A DNA stretch of 23,658 nt from an uncultured Novosphingobium sp. (GTDB taxonomy: Bacteria > Pseudomonadota > Alphaproteobacteria > Sphingomonadales > Sphingomonadaceae), in assembly GCA_946886365.1 (NCBI GenBank), contig CAMPIM010000055.1, positions 1-23,658 of the forward strand, read 5' to 3'. The position numbers were made by a program, and so were the translations under genes. The notes beneath the pieces were generated by a model. That model worked only from the letters and a program-made list of their open reading frames with translations. It searched no databases and was not told the DNA's origin. Positions within the stretch are counted from its first letter, which is position 1. Every line of letters starts with the position of its first letter. Shown one piece after another: positions 1 to 6,574 of the stretch.

Positions 1-52
1 CACCTATCGCCGTCTTGGCATGAAGCCCTTCAAGGAGGCGATCTATGGTTGA
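1..52 (+). CDS. cysI: C-terminal end of nitrite/sulfite reductase (partial)
   Basis: Only the last 16 codons are in the window, entering in frame from base 2 and stopping at TGA 50-52. The tail reads TYRRLGMKPFKEAIYG, which resembles the C-terminus of alphaproteobacterial ferredoxin/NADPH-type nitrite/sulfite reductases (recalled, not searched). The context supports this: the next two genes are DUF934 and cysH, the usual partners in sulfate assimilation, where this enzyme reduces sulfite to sulfide using siroheme and a 4Fe-4S cluster. The stop overlaps the next start by 8 nt, so translation is probably coupled. No catalytic residues are visible in the fragment, so the call leans on context. 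Confidence 0.6.
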   Translation, partial: TYRRLGMKPFKEAIYG

Positions 53-485
53 GTTCCTGACTTTCCGCGACGGTGAAGCCGCGCAGGAACCCGCTGTTAC
101 GGTCGAGTCTTTCACCGGCCAGTCCAATTCGACCGCCGTGCGGATCGAGGCGGGCGAGGATGCGCGCGAGTTGCTGCCCTATCTCGACCGGCTGTCGCTG
201 GTTGAGGTGAACTTCCCCGCCTATGGCGACGGGCGCGGTTATTCGGCCGCCCGTATCCTGCGCGAGGCTGGATATTCGGGTGAACTGCGCGCGGTGGGCG
301 ATGTGCTGGTCGATCAGATCAATGCCATGCGCCGCTGCGGTTTCGACAGCTTCCGCCCCGACAAGGCGCTGGACGATGCCGCCGTCGATCGCGCCCTTAA
401 TCGTTATGCCGACGTCTATCAAAAGACCGTCGATGGCCGCAGCCCGGTTTGGGCGAAGCGGCACCCGGAGAGTATAGATGGCTGA
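45..485 (+). CDS. DUF934 family protein of the sulfite reductase/cysH operon
   Basis: A 146-residue soluble protein with no signal peptide or membrane segment. The family is recognised from the central block around residues 52-105, with VEVNFPAYGDGRGYSAARIL, then GYSGELRAVGDVLVDQI and RCGFDSF. DUF934 has no settled biochemical role. It is found next to sulfite reductase and cysH in proteobacteria, so a helper function in sulfite reduction is inferred from context. The start is well supported: AAGGAGG at 32-38 lies 6 nt before ATG 45. Its start overlaps the upstream reductase stop by 8 nt and its stop overlaps the cysH start by 8 nt. The three genes therefore look like one translationally coupled unit. 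Confidence 0.85.
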   Translation: MVEFLTFRDGEAAQEPAVTVESFTGQSNSTAVRIEAGEDARELLPYLDRLSLVEVNFPAYGDGRGYSAARILREAGYSGELRAVGDVLVDQINAMRRCGFDSFRPDKALDDAAVDRALNRYADVYQKTVDGRSPVWAKRHPESIDG

Positions 486-1269
486 ACCTGCCCGCCAGCT
501 TGACGTAATCGACGCCCGGCCTGCCTTCACACAGGCTGACGCGGACGCGCTGAATTCGCGCTTCGAAGGCGTGGATGCATTGACGATGCTCAAGACCGTC
601 TTTGCCGAAGGTCTGGCAGGCAAGGTGGCGGTTGTGTCTTCCTTCGGCACGGAAAGCGCCGTGCTGCTCGACCTGGTGGCGCGGGCGGACAAGAACGTGC
701 CGGTGATCTTCGTAGATACGCTCAAGATGTTCACGGAAACGCTGAACTATCGCGACACCCTCATCAGCCGGATGGGTTTTTCCGACAGCCGGTCGGTCAC
801 GCCCAATGCGGAAGTGCTGGCGAAGAAGGACGAGACGGGCCTGCGCTGGTCCTATGATCCTGATGGATGCTGCGACATCCGCAAGGTCGAGCCGATGCAG
901 CGCGCCAAGGACGGGCTGGACGCTTGGATTTCTGGGCGCAAGGCGTTTCAGTCCACCACGCGCCAGAATATGCCGCGTTTCGAGGTGGAAGACGGCCGCC
1001 TGAAGATCAACCCACTCGGCGATTGGACGAAGGACGATCTGGAAGCCTATTTCGCCGAGCATGACCTGCCGCGCCATCCTCTGGAGGCGCAGGGTTATCT
1101 GTCGGTGGGTTGCGAGCCGTGCACGTCCAAGGTGCTGCCGGGTGAAGACCCGCGCGCGGGACGCTGGCGCGGTTGGGACAAGGTAGAATGCGGCATTCAC
1201 GCGCCCGTGACGCCTATCCCGGCACCCGTGGTTGATCCGGAAGACCCGGCTAATCAGCCAGTGTTCTGA
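478..1269 (+). CDS. cysH: Phosphoadenylyl/adenylyl-sulfate reductase (thioredoxin-dependent)
   Basis: A 263-residue cytosolic enzyme that reduces activated sulfate to sulfite with thioredoxin as donor. The PP-loop-like substrate site is SSFGTESAVLL near residues 54-64. The catalytic tail ends in ECGIH at 237-241 with Cys238. Cys131-Cys132 and Cys212-x2-Cys215 form the CC...CxxC set that holds a 4Fe-4S cluster in APS-using reductases. By family knowledge this predicts adenylyl sulfate (APS) as substrate rather than PAPS, although the gene is called cysH either way. The ATG sits inside the end of the DUF934 gene, 8 nt from its stop, with GGAG about 8 nt upstream. Last gene of the operon; hairpins follow. 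Confidence 0.93.
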   Translation: MAEPARQLDVIDARPAFTQADADALNSRFEGVDALTMLKTVFAEGLAGKVAVVSSFGTESAVLLDLVARADKNVPVIFVDTLKMFTETLNYRDTLISRMGFSDSRSVTPNAEVLAKKDETGLRWSYDPDGCCDIRKVEPMQRAKDGLDAWISGRKAFQSTTRQNMPRFEVEDGRLKINPLGDWTKDDLEAYFAEHDLPRHPLEAQGYLSVGCEPCTSKVLPGEDPRAGRWRGWDKVECGIHAPVTPIPAPVVDPEDPANQPVF

Positions 1270-1277
1270 TAGACTGA

Positions 1278-1338
1278 GCCGACTTCGGTTGGCGAAATGA
1301 ATAGCGGCATCGCGTACTCCCAGCGGAAGCTGGGATTT
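1278..1338 (+). terminator. Tandem hairpins after cysH
   Basis: Two small hairpins follow the cysH stop. The first is GCCGAC-TTCG-GTTGGC at 1278-1293, a UUCG tetraloop stem with one G-U pair. The second is a perfect 7-bp stem TCCCAGC-GGAA-GCTGGGA at 1318-1335, followed by TTT. Either could end cysH transcription; the U-run is short. A third inverted repeat GCCAGC...GCTGGC lies at 1372-1377 and 1389-1394, between the convergent cysH and astD genes. The CCCAGC/GCTGGG type of stem is common as a dispersed intergenic palindrome in proteobacteria, so this spacer may be repeat-derived. Confidence 0.5.
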
Positions 1339-1436
1339 CGTGATGCTCGTTCGATACTTTGCGTCTGTGATGCCAGCTTAAGGCTTTCGCTGGCGCCACG
1401 TCAGAAAATGGCTGGAAGGATGCCGGGATAACTCCC

Positions 1437-2870
1437 TCAATCCCCCATCCCACTGACATCCACTTCCTTCAGCCCTATCCCGATCGAAGCCCGTGGCTGC
1501 TCGATTTCCGCCGATGAAACCGGATAGGCGCAATAATCGGCCGCATAAAAAGCGCTCGGCCGATGATTGCCGGAAATGCCTAGGCCTCCGAACGGCGCGG
1601 AGGACGAAGCGCCGTTGGTCGGCCGGTTCCAGTTGACAATGCCTGCCCGGATATTCGCCCAAAACTGATTATATTGCTCGGGCGACCCGCCGATCAGGGA
1701 AGCCGACAGGCCATAACGGCTATTGTTCGCCTCCGCGATCGCCGCTGGGAAATCGGGAACGCGGATTACCTGTAGCAACGGCCCGAATAGCTCCACGTCG
1801 GGCCGTTCCGTCATCGCGGTCACGTCGATAATAGCTGGGCTCAACAACGGCCTGTCTTCCGACAAGCGCACGAGATGCTTTATCGGCCGCCCGCCATGGC
1901 TCATCAGATAAAGGAAGCTTTCGGTCAGCTGGTCCGCCGCATGATTGTCGATCACCGGCCCCATGAAGGGGGCAGGGTCGGCATGCGGGTGATCGACGAT
2001 CAGCCGGTCGGCGATCTTCTTGACCTCGCCGATCAGCATGTCGGCCAGCTCTTCCTTGACGATCAACCGGCTCGCCGCCGTGCAACGCTGGCCGCTGGAC
2101 AGGAAAGCCGACTGCACCACCAGGACGGCGGCGCTGGCGATATCGCCGGTGTCCCAGACGACGATCGGATTATTCCCGCCCATTTCCAGCGCCAATATCT
2201 TGCCCGGATTGCTGGCGAACTGCCGATTGATCGCCAAGCCCGTCGATGCCGAACCAGTGAATAGAATGCCGTTCACGTCGGCATGGGCTGCAAGCGCCTT
2301 GCCCTCATCCGGCCCGCCCAGCACCAGACGAACCACATCCTGCGGCACGCCCGCCTCATGGTAGAAGCGCACCAGCATTTCGCCCACCGCTGGCGTTTTT
2401 TCGGACGGTTTGAACAGCACGCCGTTCCCGGCCAGCAGGGCAGGAATGATATGGCCATTGGGCAGATGAGCGGGGAAATTATAGGGGCCTAGAACCGCCA
2501 TGACGCCATGCGGTTTGTGCCGCACCGACTGGCGAGCGCCCATCGCCGATTCCAACCGCCGCTGCCCTGTCCGCTCCGAATAGGCGGCCACCGAAATGTC
2601 GACCTTGTTCATCACGGCCGTGACTTCGGTTCGCGCGTCCCAAAGCGGTTTTCCCGTCTCCCGCGCGATCAGGTCGGTCAACGCCTCTTCATTGGCGCGC
2701 ACGACATTGACGAAGCGACGCAGCGTCTCGATGCGATAGGAAATCGGTTGTGCAGCCCAGGAGGGCCACGCCGCCCTGACCCGTGCGACCTCGGCCTTTA
2801 CATCGCTGGCAGTCCCCTGCCACAACAGTGCGCCAGTGGCGGGTTCAATCGAAGTCAGCGTCGCGGACAT
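1437..2870 (-). CDS. astD: Succinylglutamate semialdehyde dehydrogenase
   Basis: A 477-residue NAD-dependent aldehyde dehydrogenase that oxidises N-succinylglutamate semialdehyde to succinylglutamate in the arginine succinyltransferase pathway. Aldehyde dehydrogenase landmarks are present: GPYNFPAHLPNGH around 128-140 with catalytic Asn131, LEMGGNNP with Glu229, and SSGQRCTAASRL with nucleophile Cys263. The PAHLPNGH and GGNNP signatures are typical of AstD rather than other members of the superfamily. Length matches the family. The usual partners astA, astB and astC are not in the window, so the gene is isolated here. It lies downstream of selO on the same strand, but a palindromic terminator separates them. 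No clear ribosome binding site precedes the ATG. Confidence 0.85.
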   Translation of the reverse strand: MSATLTSIEPATGALLWQGTASDVKAEVARVRAAWPSWAAQPISYRIETLRRFVNVVRANEEALTDLIARETGKPLWDARTEVTAVMNKVDISVAAYSERTGQRRLESAMGARQSVRHKPHGVMAVLGPYNFPAHLPNGHIIPALLAGNGVLFKPSEKTPAVGEMLVRFYHEAGVPQDVVRLVLGGPDEGKALAAHADVNGILFTGSASTGLAINRQFASNPGKILALEMGGNNPIVVWDTGDIASAAVLVVQSAFLSSGQRCTAASRLIVKEELADMLIGEVKKIADRLIVDHPHADPAPFMGPVIDNHAADQLTESFLYLMSHGGRPIKHLVRLSEDRPLLSPAIIDVTAMTERPDVELFGPLLQVIRVPDFPAAIAEANNSRYGLSASLIGGSPEQYNQFWANIRAGIVNWNRPTNGASSSAPFGGLGISGNHRPSAFYAADYCAYPVSSAEIEQPRASIGIGLKEVDVSGMGD

Positions 2871-2925
2871 ACAGTCGATATGGCGGATAACCGGTCGTTA
2901 GGGAAGCGCCGCAAAGCAACTAAAA

Positions 2926-2990
2926 CTCCCTCTCCCCTTCAGGGGTCGATGAGAGGCACGTGACTCTCATCGAGGCGGGGGAGAGGGGGG
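2926..2990 (-). terminator. Large bipartite palindrome, likely selO terminator
   Basis: An imperfect palindrome of about 65 bp lies between selO and astD. The inner stem is a perfect 10-bp TCGATGAGAG (2946-2955) with CTCTCATCGA (2964-2973) around a GCACGTGA loop. The outer arms pair CCCTCTCCCC (2928-2937) with GGGGAGAGGG. Read on the minus strand, the outer arm is followed by GGGAGTTTTAG, so it fits a rho-independent terminator for selO. The size and two-part stem suggest a repeat-derived element rather than a minimal terminator. Confidence 0.6.
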
Positions 2991-3016
2991 CGAGCGCAGC
3001 GAGCAAGCCCACCGCC

Positions 3017-4411
3017 TCAAGGCACGTCCGGACGATCCCCCATAGCCTCACCCATCCGCCGAACCGCCGCCACTTTCTCGTGTAACAGCGACCAGTCATC
3101 CCGCTCGGCAATGGCGCTCCAGATCGCCTCAACCTCATCGATATGCATCGAACAGGGCACCTCATCGCTCCAATAGCCATGCCCTCTGTCGCCACTCGCC
3201 TCCATCTCCGCGACAACCTCACGGAACGGAGCCCACGCCTCACCCGAATAGTCCGCCCCGTCACGCGGCTCTCCACCGCGCCAGTCATGGAAAAAAAGGT
3301 CGATCGGCGTCCCGCTCGCGGCCATGCCATTGACGGCCGCCTGGATCATGGCGTTCGCCTCTCCTGAAGGCACGACGCCCATCCGCCAGCAAAAGCGCCG
3401 AACCATCGCTTGCCCGAACAGCTCGGGAAACCGCTCCAACTGCTCGATCAACGGCTCGGCCTCGACCAATGGGCGCAAGGAAGCAGCCAGTTGCGCCACG
3501 TCCCAATGGATCGCCTCTGCTTGTCGCCCAAAGGCATAAAGTCCGGCATGATCGAAATAGGCCGCCGTAAAGCTCGGCTCCCACAGCGGCGTGAAGCGCC
3601 AAGGCCCATAATCGAAGCTCTCGCCGGTCACATTGATATTGTCGCTGTTCAGCACGCCATGCACGAACCCTGCCACCATGTAGCTTGCCGCCAGATCGGC
3701 CGTCCGTTCGACCACGCGCCCAAGCAATTGCGCGGGGGCGTTGTTGCCCGGCTCCTCATCATAGAGCGTCCGCAGCGAATAATCGGTCAGCCGCTCCAAC
3801 AAGGGTTTGTCGTCGAAATAGGCGGCGCGCTGGAACGATCCAATACGGATGTGTGAATGGCTAAGGCGCGCCATCACCGCCGCGCGGGTGGGGGAGGGCT
3901 CATCATTACGCTCCAGCGCCTCGCCAGTCTCGATCAGCGAGAAGGTCTTTGATGTGTTGACGCCCAGAGCCTCCAGCATTTCGGTCGCCAATATCTCGCG
4001 AACCCCGCCTTTCAGCGTCAGGCGGCCATCGCCGAAGCGGCTATAGGGCGTCTGGCCCGACCCCTTCGTTCCCAGGTCCAAAAGCCGTCCCGCATCGTCG
4101 CGCAGCTGCGCGAAAAGGAAACCGCGCCCGTCGCCTATGTCGGGATTGTAGGTCCGGAACTGATGTCCATGATAACGCAGCGCCAAGGGCTGGGGCAGGT
4201 TGCCGGGAAAGGGGGCGAATCGCCCGAAATGACGAATCCACTCGTCATCGCTCAGCGTTTCCAACCCCACGCTGGCTGCGGCCCGGTCGTTACGATATCG
4301 TAAAATCGTCTGCGGGAAGTCGGCGGGGGCGACCTCATCGGCGAAATCCGGCTGTAATCCGAAGATTTCCTTTGCCGGATTGTATCTGTTTGCTTGCGAG
4401 GATTTGTCCAT
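3017..4411 (-). CDS. selO: Protein adenylyltransferase SelO/YdiU family
   Basis: A pseudokinase-fold enzyme that transfers AMP from ATP to protein Ser/Thr/Tyr residues. Family blocks are clear (numbered from the chosen start, 464 aa): LALRYHGHQF near 77-86, LGTKGSGQTPYSRFGDGRLT near 113-132, HGVLNSDNINVTG from His251, and DYGPW with the metal-binding Asp267. The open frame extends upstream to 4492, but the in-frame ATG at 4411 begins MDKSSQANRYNPAKEI, close to where SelO homology starts. The upstream extension looks unrelated and would run into the divergent hydrolase gene. The C-terminus ends GDRPDVP and lacks the terminal Cys/Sec motif known from SelO family members. It probably shares a short divergent promoter region (4412-4478) with the hydrolase. 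Confidence 0.88.
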   Translation of the reverse strand: MDKSSQANRYNPAKEIFGLQPDFADEVAPADFPQTILRYRNDRAAASVGLETLSDDEWIRHFGRFAPFPGNLPQPLALRYHGHQFRTYNPDIGDGRGFLFAQLRDDAGRLLDLGTKGSGQTPYSRFGDGRLTLKGGVREILATEMLEALGVNTSKTFSLIETGEALERNDEPSPTRAAVMARLSHSHIRIGSFQRAAYFDDKPLLERLTDYSLRTLYDEEPGNNAPAQLLGRVVERTADLAASYMVAGFVHGVLNSDNINVTGESFDYGPWRFTPLWEPSFTAAYFDHAGLYAFGRQAEAIHWDVAQLAASLRPLVEAEPLIEQLERFPELFGQAMVRRFCWRMGVVPSGEANAMIQAAVNGMAASGTPIDLFFHDWRGGEPRDGADYSGEAWAPFREVVAEMEASGDRGHGYWSDEVPCSMHIDEVEAIWSAIAERDDWSLLHEKVAAVRRMGEAMGDRPDVP

Positions 4412-4478
4412 GCGGCGATATGGGGGAGCGGGGCAGGAAGTTGCAACCGCTGGACATTTATTTGAGGGCGCACGACCG

Positions 4479-5348
4479 TTGACCAGCTTCACCGACGGCT
4501 ATTGGTGGTCTCCCGACGGCCTCAGGCTCCATTATCGCGATTATGGCGGCGGTGAAGATGGTCGCCCGCCGCTGCTTTGCCTTCCCGGACTGACCCGCAA
4601 TGCGCGCGATTTTGAACCCTTGGCCGATCGTCTGGCGGGCGATTGGCGCCTCATCTGCCCCGACATGCGCGGCCGGGCCGAAAGCGCGCAGGCCAAGGAT
4701 CCGATGACATATGTCCCGCTGACCTATTTGCAAGACATCAGCCGCCTTCTCGCCGACCTCGCCATCACCCGCTTCGTCGCGATCGGCACCTCGCTCGGCG
4801 GCCTCATCACCATGTTGATCGCCGCGACTCACCGCGAGTGGCTGGCGGGCGCGCTTTTGAACGATGTCGGGCCAAAGCTCGAACAGGCGGGCCTAGACCG
4901 CATCCGTACCTATGTGGGCGTTGGCCAATCGCACCAAAGCTGGGTCCAGGCCGCCCGCGCCCTCGAAGAGGCGAACCGCGACATCTATCCCCGCTATGGC
5001 CTCGAACAATGGCTAGCCATGGCCAAGCGCCTGTACCGACTCAACAGCGGAGGCCGCGTAGTGCTGGACTATGACATGCGGATAGCCGAACCCCTCCGCT
5101 TGGCCGGAGGTGAGGCCGGGGTCGACCTATGGCCCGTAATGTCTTCCTTCCATGGCATTCCTTCACTGATCCTGCGCGGCGAACACTCCGACGTTATCAG
5201 CGCTTCAACAGCCGAACGCATGCTGTCAGATATGGGCTCGAGCGCTGAACTCGTGACCGTTCCCGACGTCGGCCACGCGCCGATCCTGGACGAACCGGAA
5301 GCTGCCGCCGCCATCGACCGCCTACTCGCTCGAGCCCTGTATGGCTGA
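4479..5348 (+). CDS. Alpha/beta hydrolase
   Basis: A 289-residue alpha/beta-hydrolase-fold protein; substrate unknown. The catalytic triad is visible: nucleophile Ser105 in GTSLGG, acid Asp238 in LRGEHSDV and His266 in VGHAP. The oxyanion-loop region LPGLTRNARDFEPL and PDMRGRAES follow the usual order for this fold. The start is uncertain. I chose TTG 4479 because GAGGG at 4464-4468 lies 10 nt upstream and the protein then begins TSFTDGYWWSPDGLRLHY, a typical N-terminus for these hydrolases. In-frame ATGs at 4380 and 4410 would overlap the divergent selO start. The stop overlaps the next gene by 8 nt (ATGGCTGA), so the hydrolase and glycosyltransferase are probably made together. Confidence 0.82.
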   Translation: MTSFTDGYWWSPDGLRLHYRDYGGGEDGRPPLLCLPGLTRNARDFEPLADRLAGDWRLICPDMRGRAESAQAKDPMTYVPLTYLQDISRLLADLAITRFVAIGTSLGGLITMLIAATHREWLAGALLNDVGPKLEQAGLDRIRTYVGVGQSHQSWVQAARALEEANRDIYPRYGLEQWLAMAKRLYRLNSGGRVVLDYDMRIAEPLRLAGGEAGVDLWPVMSSFHGIPSLILRGEHSDVISASTAERMLSDMGSSAELVTVPDVGHAPILDEPEAAAAIDRLLARALYG

Positions 5349-6480
5349 CGCTCATCAGCGGCCGCCCCGCCTTCTTCATGTTCACGGCAGCTTCTCGCTT
5401 GGCGGCAAGGAAGCGCGCGCCGTCCGCCTGATGAACCTGTGGGGCAATCGCGCCAGCCACACGATTGTCAGCGCGGCGCCCGAAGCAATGGGCGCCCGAT
5501 CGGCGATCGCGCCGGGAATAGATGTCAGCTTCCCCGATCCTCCACGGCTCACCGGCCGTCCCGGCCCAGGCCGCTTCCGGGCACTGGGGCGATTCATGTC
5601 CAGCTTTGACCTCGTCCTCACCTATAATTGGGGCGCGATGGATGCCGTCATGGCCCATCGTTTCTGCTCATCCTTTTTCCCGATGCCCCCGCTCATCCAT
5701 CATGAGGACGGCTTCAACATCGAGGAGGCTGAGCGCCTCAAGACAGGGCGCAACCTCTACCGTCGGCTGGCGCTCCAGCGCGCCCAGGCCGTCGTCGTGC
5801 CGTCCATCCGGCTAAACCAGATTGCCCGCGCGATGTGGCATCAGCCTGCGCGGAAAGTTCATCTGATCCGCAACGGGATCGACGTCGCACAATATCTCCA
5901 ACCCGTTCCCGGAGCCATTCCAGGGTTGGTGCGCTCACCGGGCAAGCTGCTTGTCGGCACGCTGGCCGGTTTGCGCCCGGTTAAGAATATCCCCCGGCTG
6001 GTCCGCGCTGTCGCGCCGCACCGTGATAAGTTGCAACTGGTCGTTATCGGAGAAGGGCCTGAGCGCGACGCGATCATGGCTGAAGCCGCGCGGCACGGGC
6101 TCGATGACATCTGCATGCCCGGGTTCCTGCCCAATCCTTCGTGTTTCATCGGCTTGCTCGATATCTTCGCCCTTTCCTCCGACAGTGAACAATTCCCCAT
6201 CTCGCTGGTGGAAGCGATGGCCGCGCGCCTGCCGGTGGCGTCAACGGACGTGGGAGATGTCGCTCAAATGGTCGCGCCGGAAAACCAGCCATTCATCGCC
6301 TCTGATGAGGCGGCGCTGTCCGACGGGCTAGGACGGCTGGCCGCAAGTTCCGAGCTTCGCGACCGTCTGGGTGATGCGAACCTGCACCGGGCGCAACGCG
6401 ATTTCGAAGAGGCTGCGATGGTGGACGCTTATGCGACGCTTTATGGACAGGTACTATCCAGCCCCCATATTTTGCGGTAG
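5341..6480 (+). CDS. Glycosyltransferase family 4 protein
   Basis: A 379-residue GT-B glycosyltransferase, probably retaining and using a nucleotide-sugar donor; acceptor unknown. The N-terminal domain opens with HVHGSFSLGGKEAR, whose GG loop is typical of GT4 enzymes. The C-terminal donor domain has IRNGID near 176-181, VGTLAGLRPVKNI near 205-217, LVVIGEGPERD near 233-243 and the E-x7-E motif Glu283/Glu291 in EQFPISLVE. No membrane segment is apparent. It is coupled to the hydrolase through an 8-nt overlap. No polysaccharide cluster surrounds it, so a role in capsule or lipopolysaccharide assembly cannot be assigned from this window. Confidence 0.85.
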   Translation: MADAHQRPPRLLHVHGSFSLGGKEARAVRLMNLWGNRASHTIVSAAPEAMGARSAIAPGIDVSFPDPPRLTGRPGPGRFRALGRFMSSFDLVLTYNWGAMDAVMAHRFCSSFFPMPPLIHHEDGFNIEEAERLKTGRNLYRRLALQRAQAVVVPSIRLNQIARAMWHQPARKVHLIRNGIDVAQYLQPVPGAIPGLVRSPGKLLVGTLAGLRPVKNIPRLVRAVAPHRDKLQLVVIGEGPERDAIMAEAARHGLDDICMPGFLPNPSCFIGLLDIFALSSDSEQFPISLVEAMAARLPVASTDVGDVAQMVAPENQPFIASDEAALSDGLGRLAASSELRDRLGDANLHRAQRDFEEAAMVDAYATLYGQVLSSPHILR

Positions 6481-6494
6481 GGCGCGGCCGTAAA

Positions 6495-6524
6495 TTCGTC
6501 ATCGGTCGTGAAAGCTGCTATAGA
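6495..6524 (+). promoter_or_regulatory. Candidate promoter before the flavoprotein gene
   Basis: TATAGA at 6519-6524 is preceded by TGC, giving an extended minus-10 pattern. A weak minus-35 (TTCGTC, 6495-6500) lies 18 bp upstream. It sits in the 94-bp gap between the glycosyltransferase stop and the TTG start at 6575, the only space for a promoter of the 6575-8190 pair. The minus-35 match is poor. Confidence 0.35.
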
Positions 6525-6574
6525 GCGGCCCATAGTCGGCGGGTGACCCAGCAGCTGTTGCGCGGGAGATTAGG

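Noticed and set aside
4412..4492. Longer selO N-terminus starting at 4492
   Set aside because: The extra 27 residues (with NKCPAVATSCP) do not resemble SelO and overlap the divergent hydrolase start; ATG 4411 fits the family.
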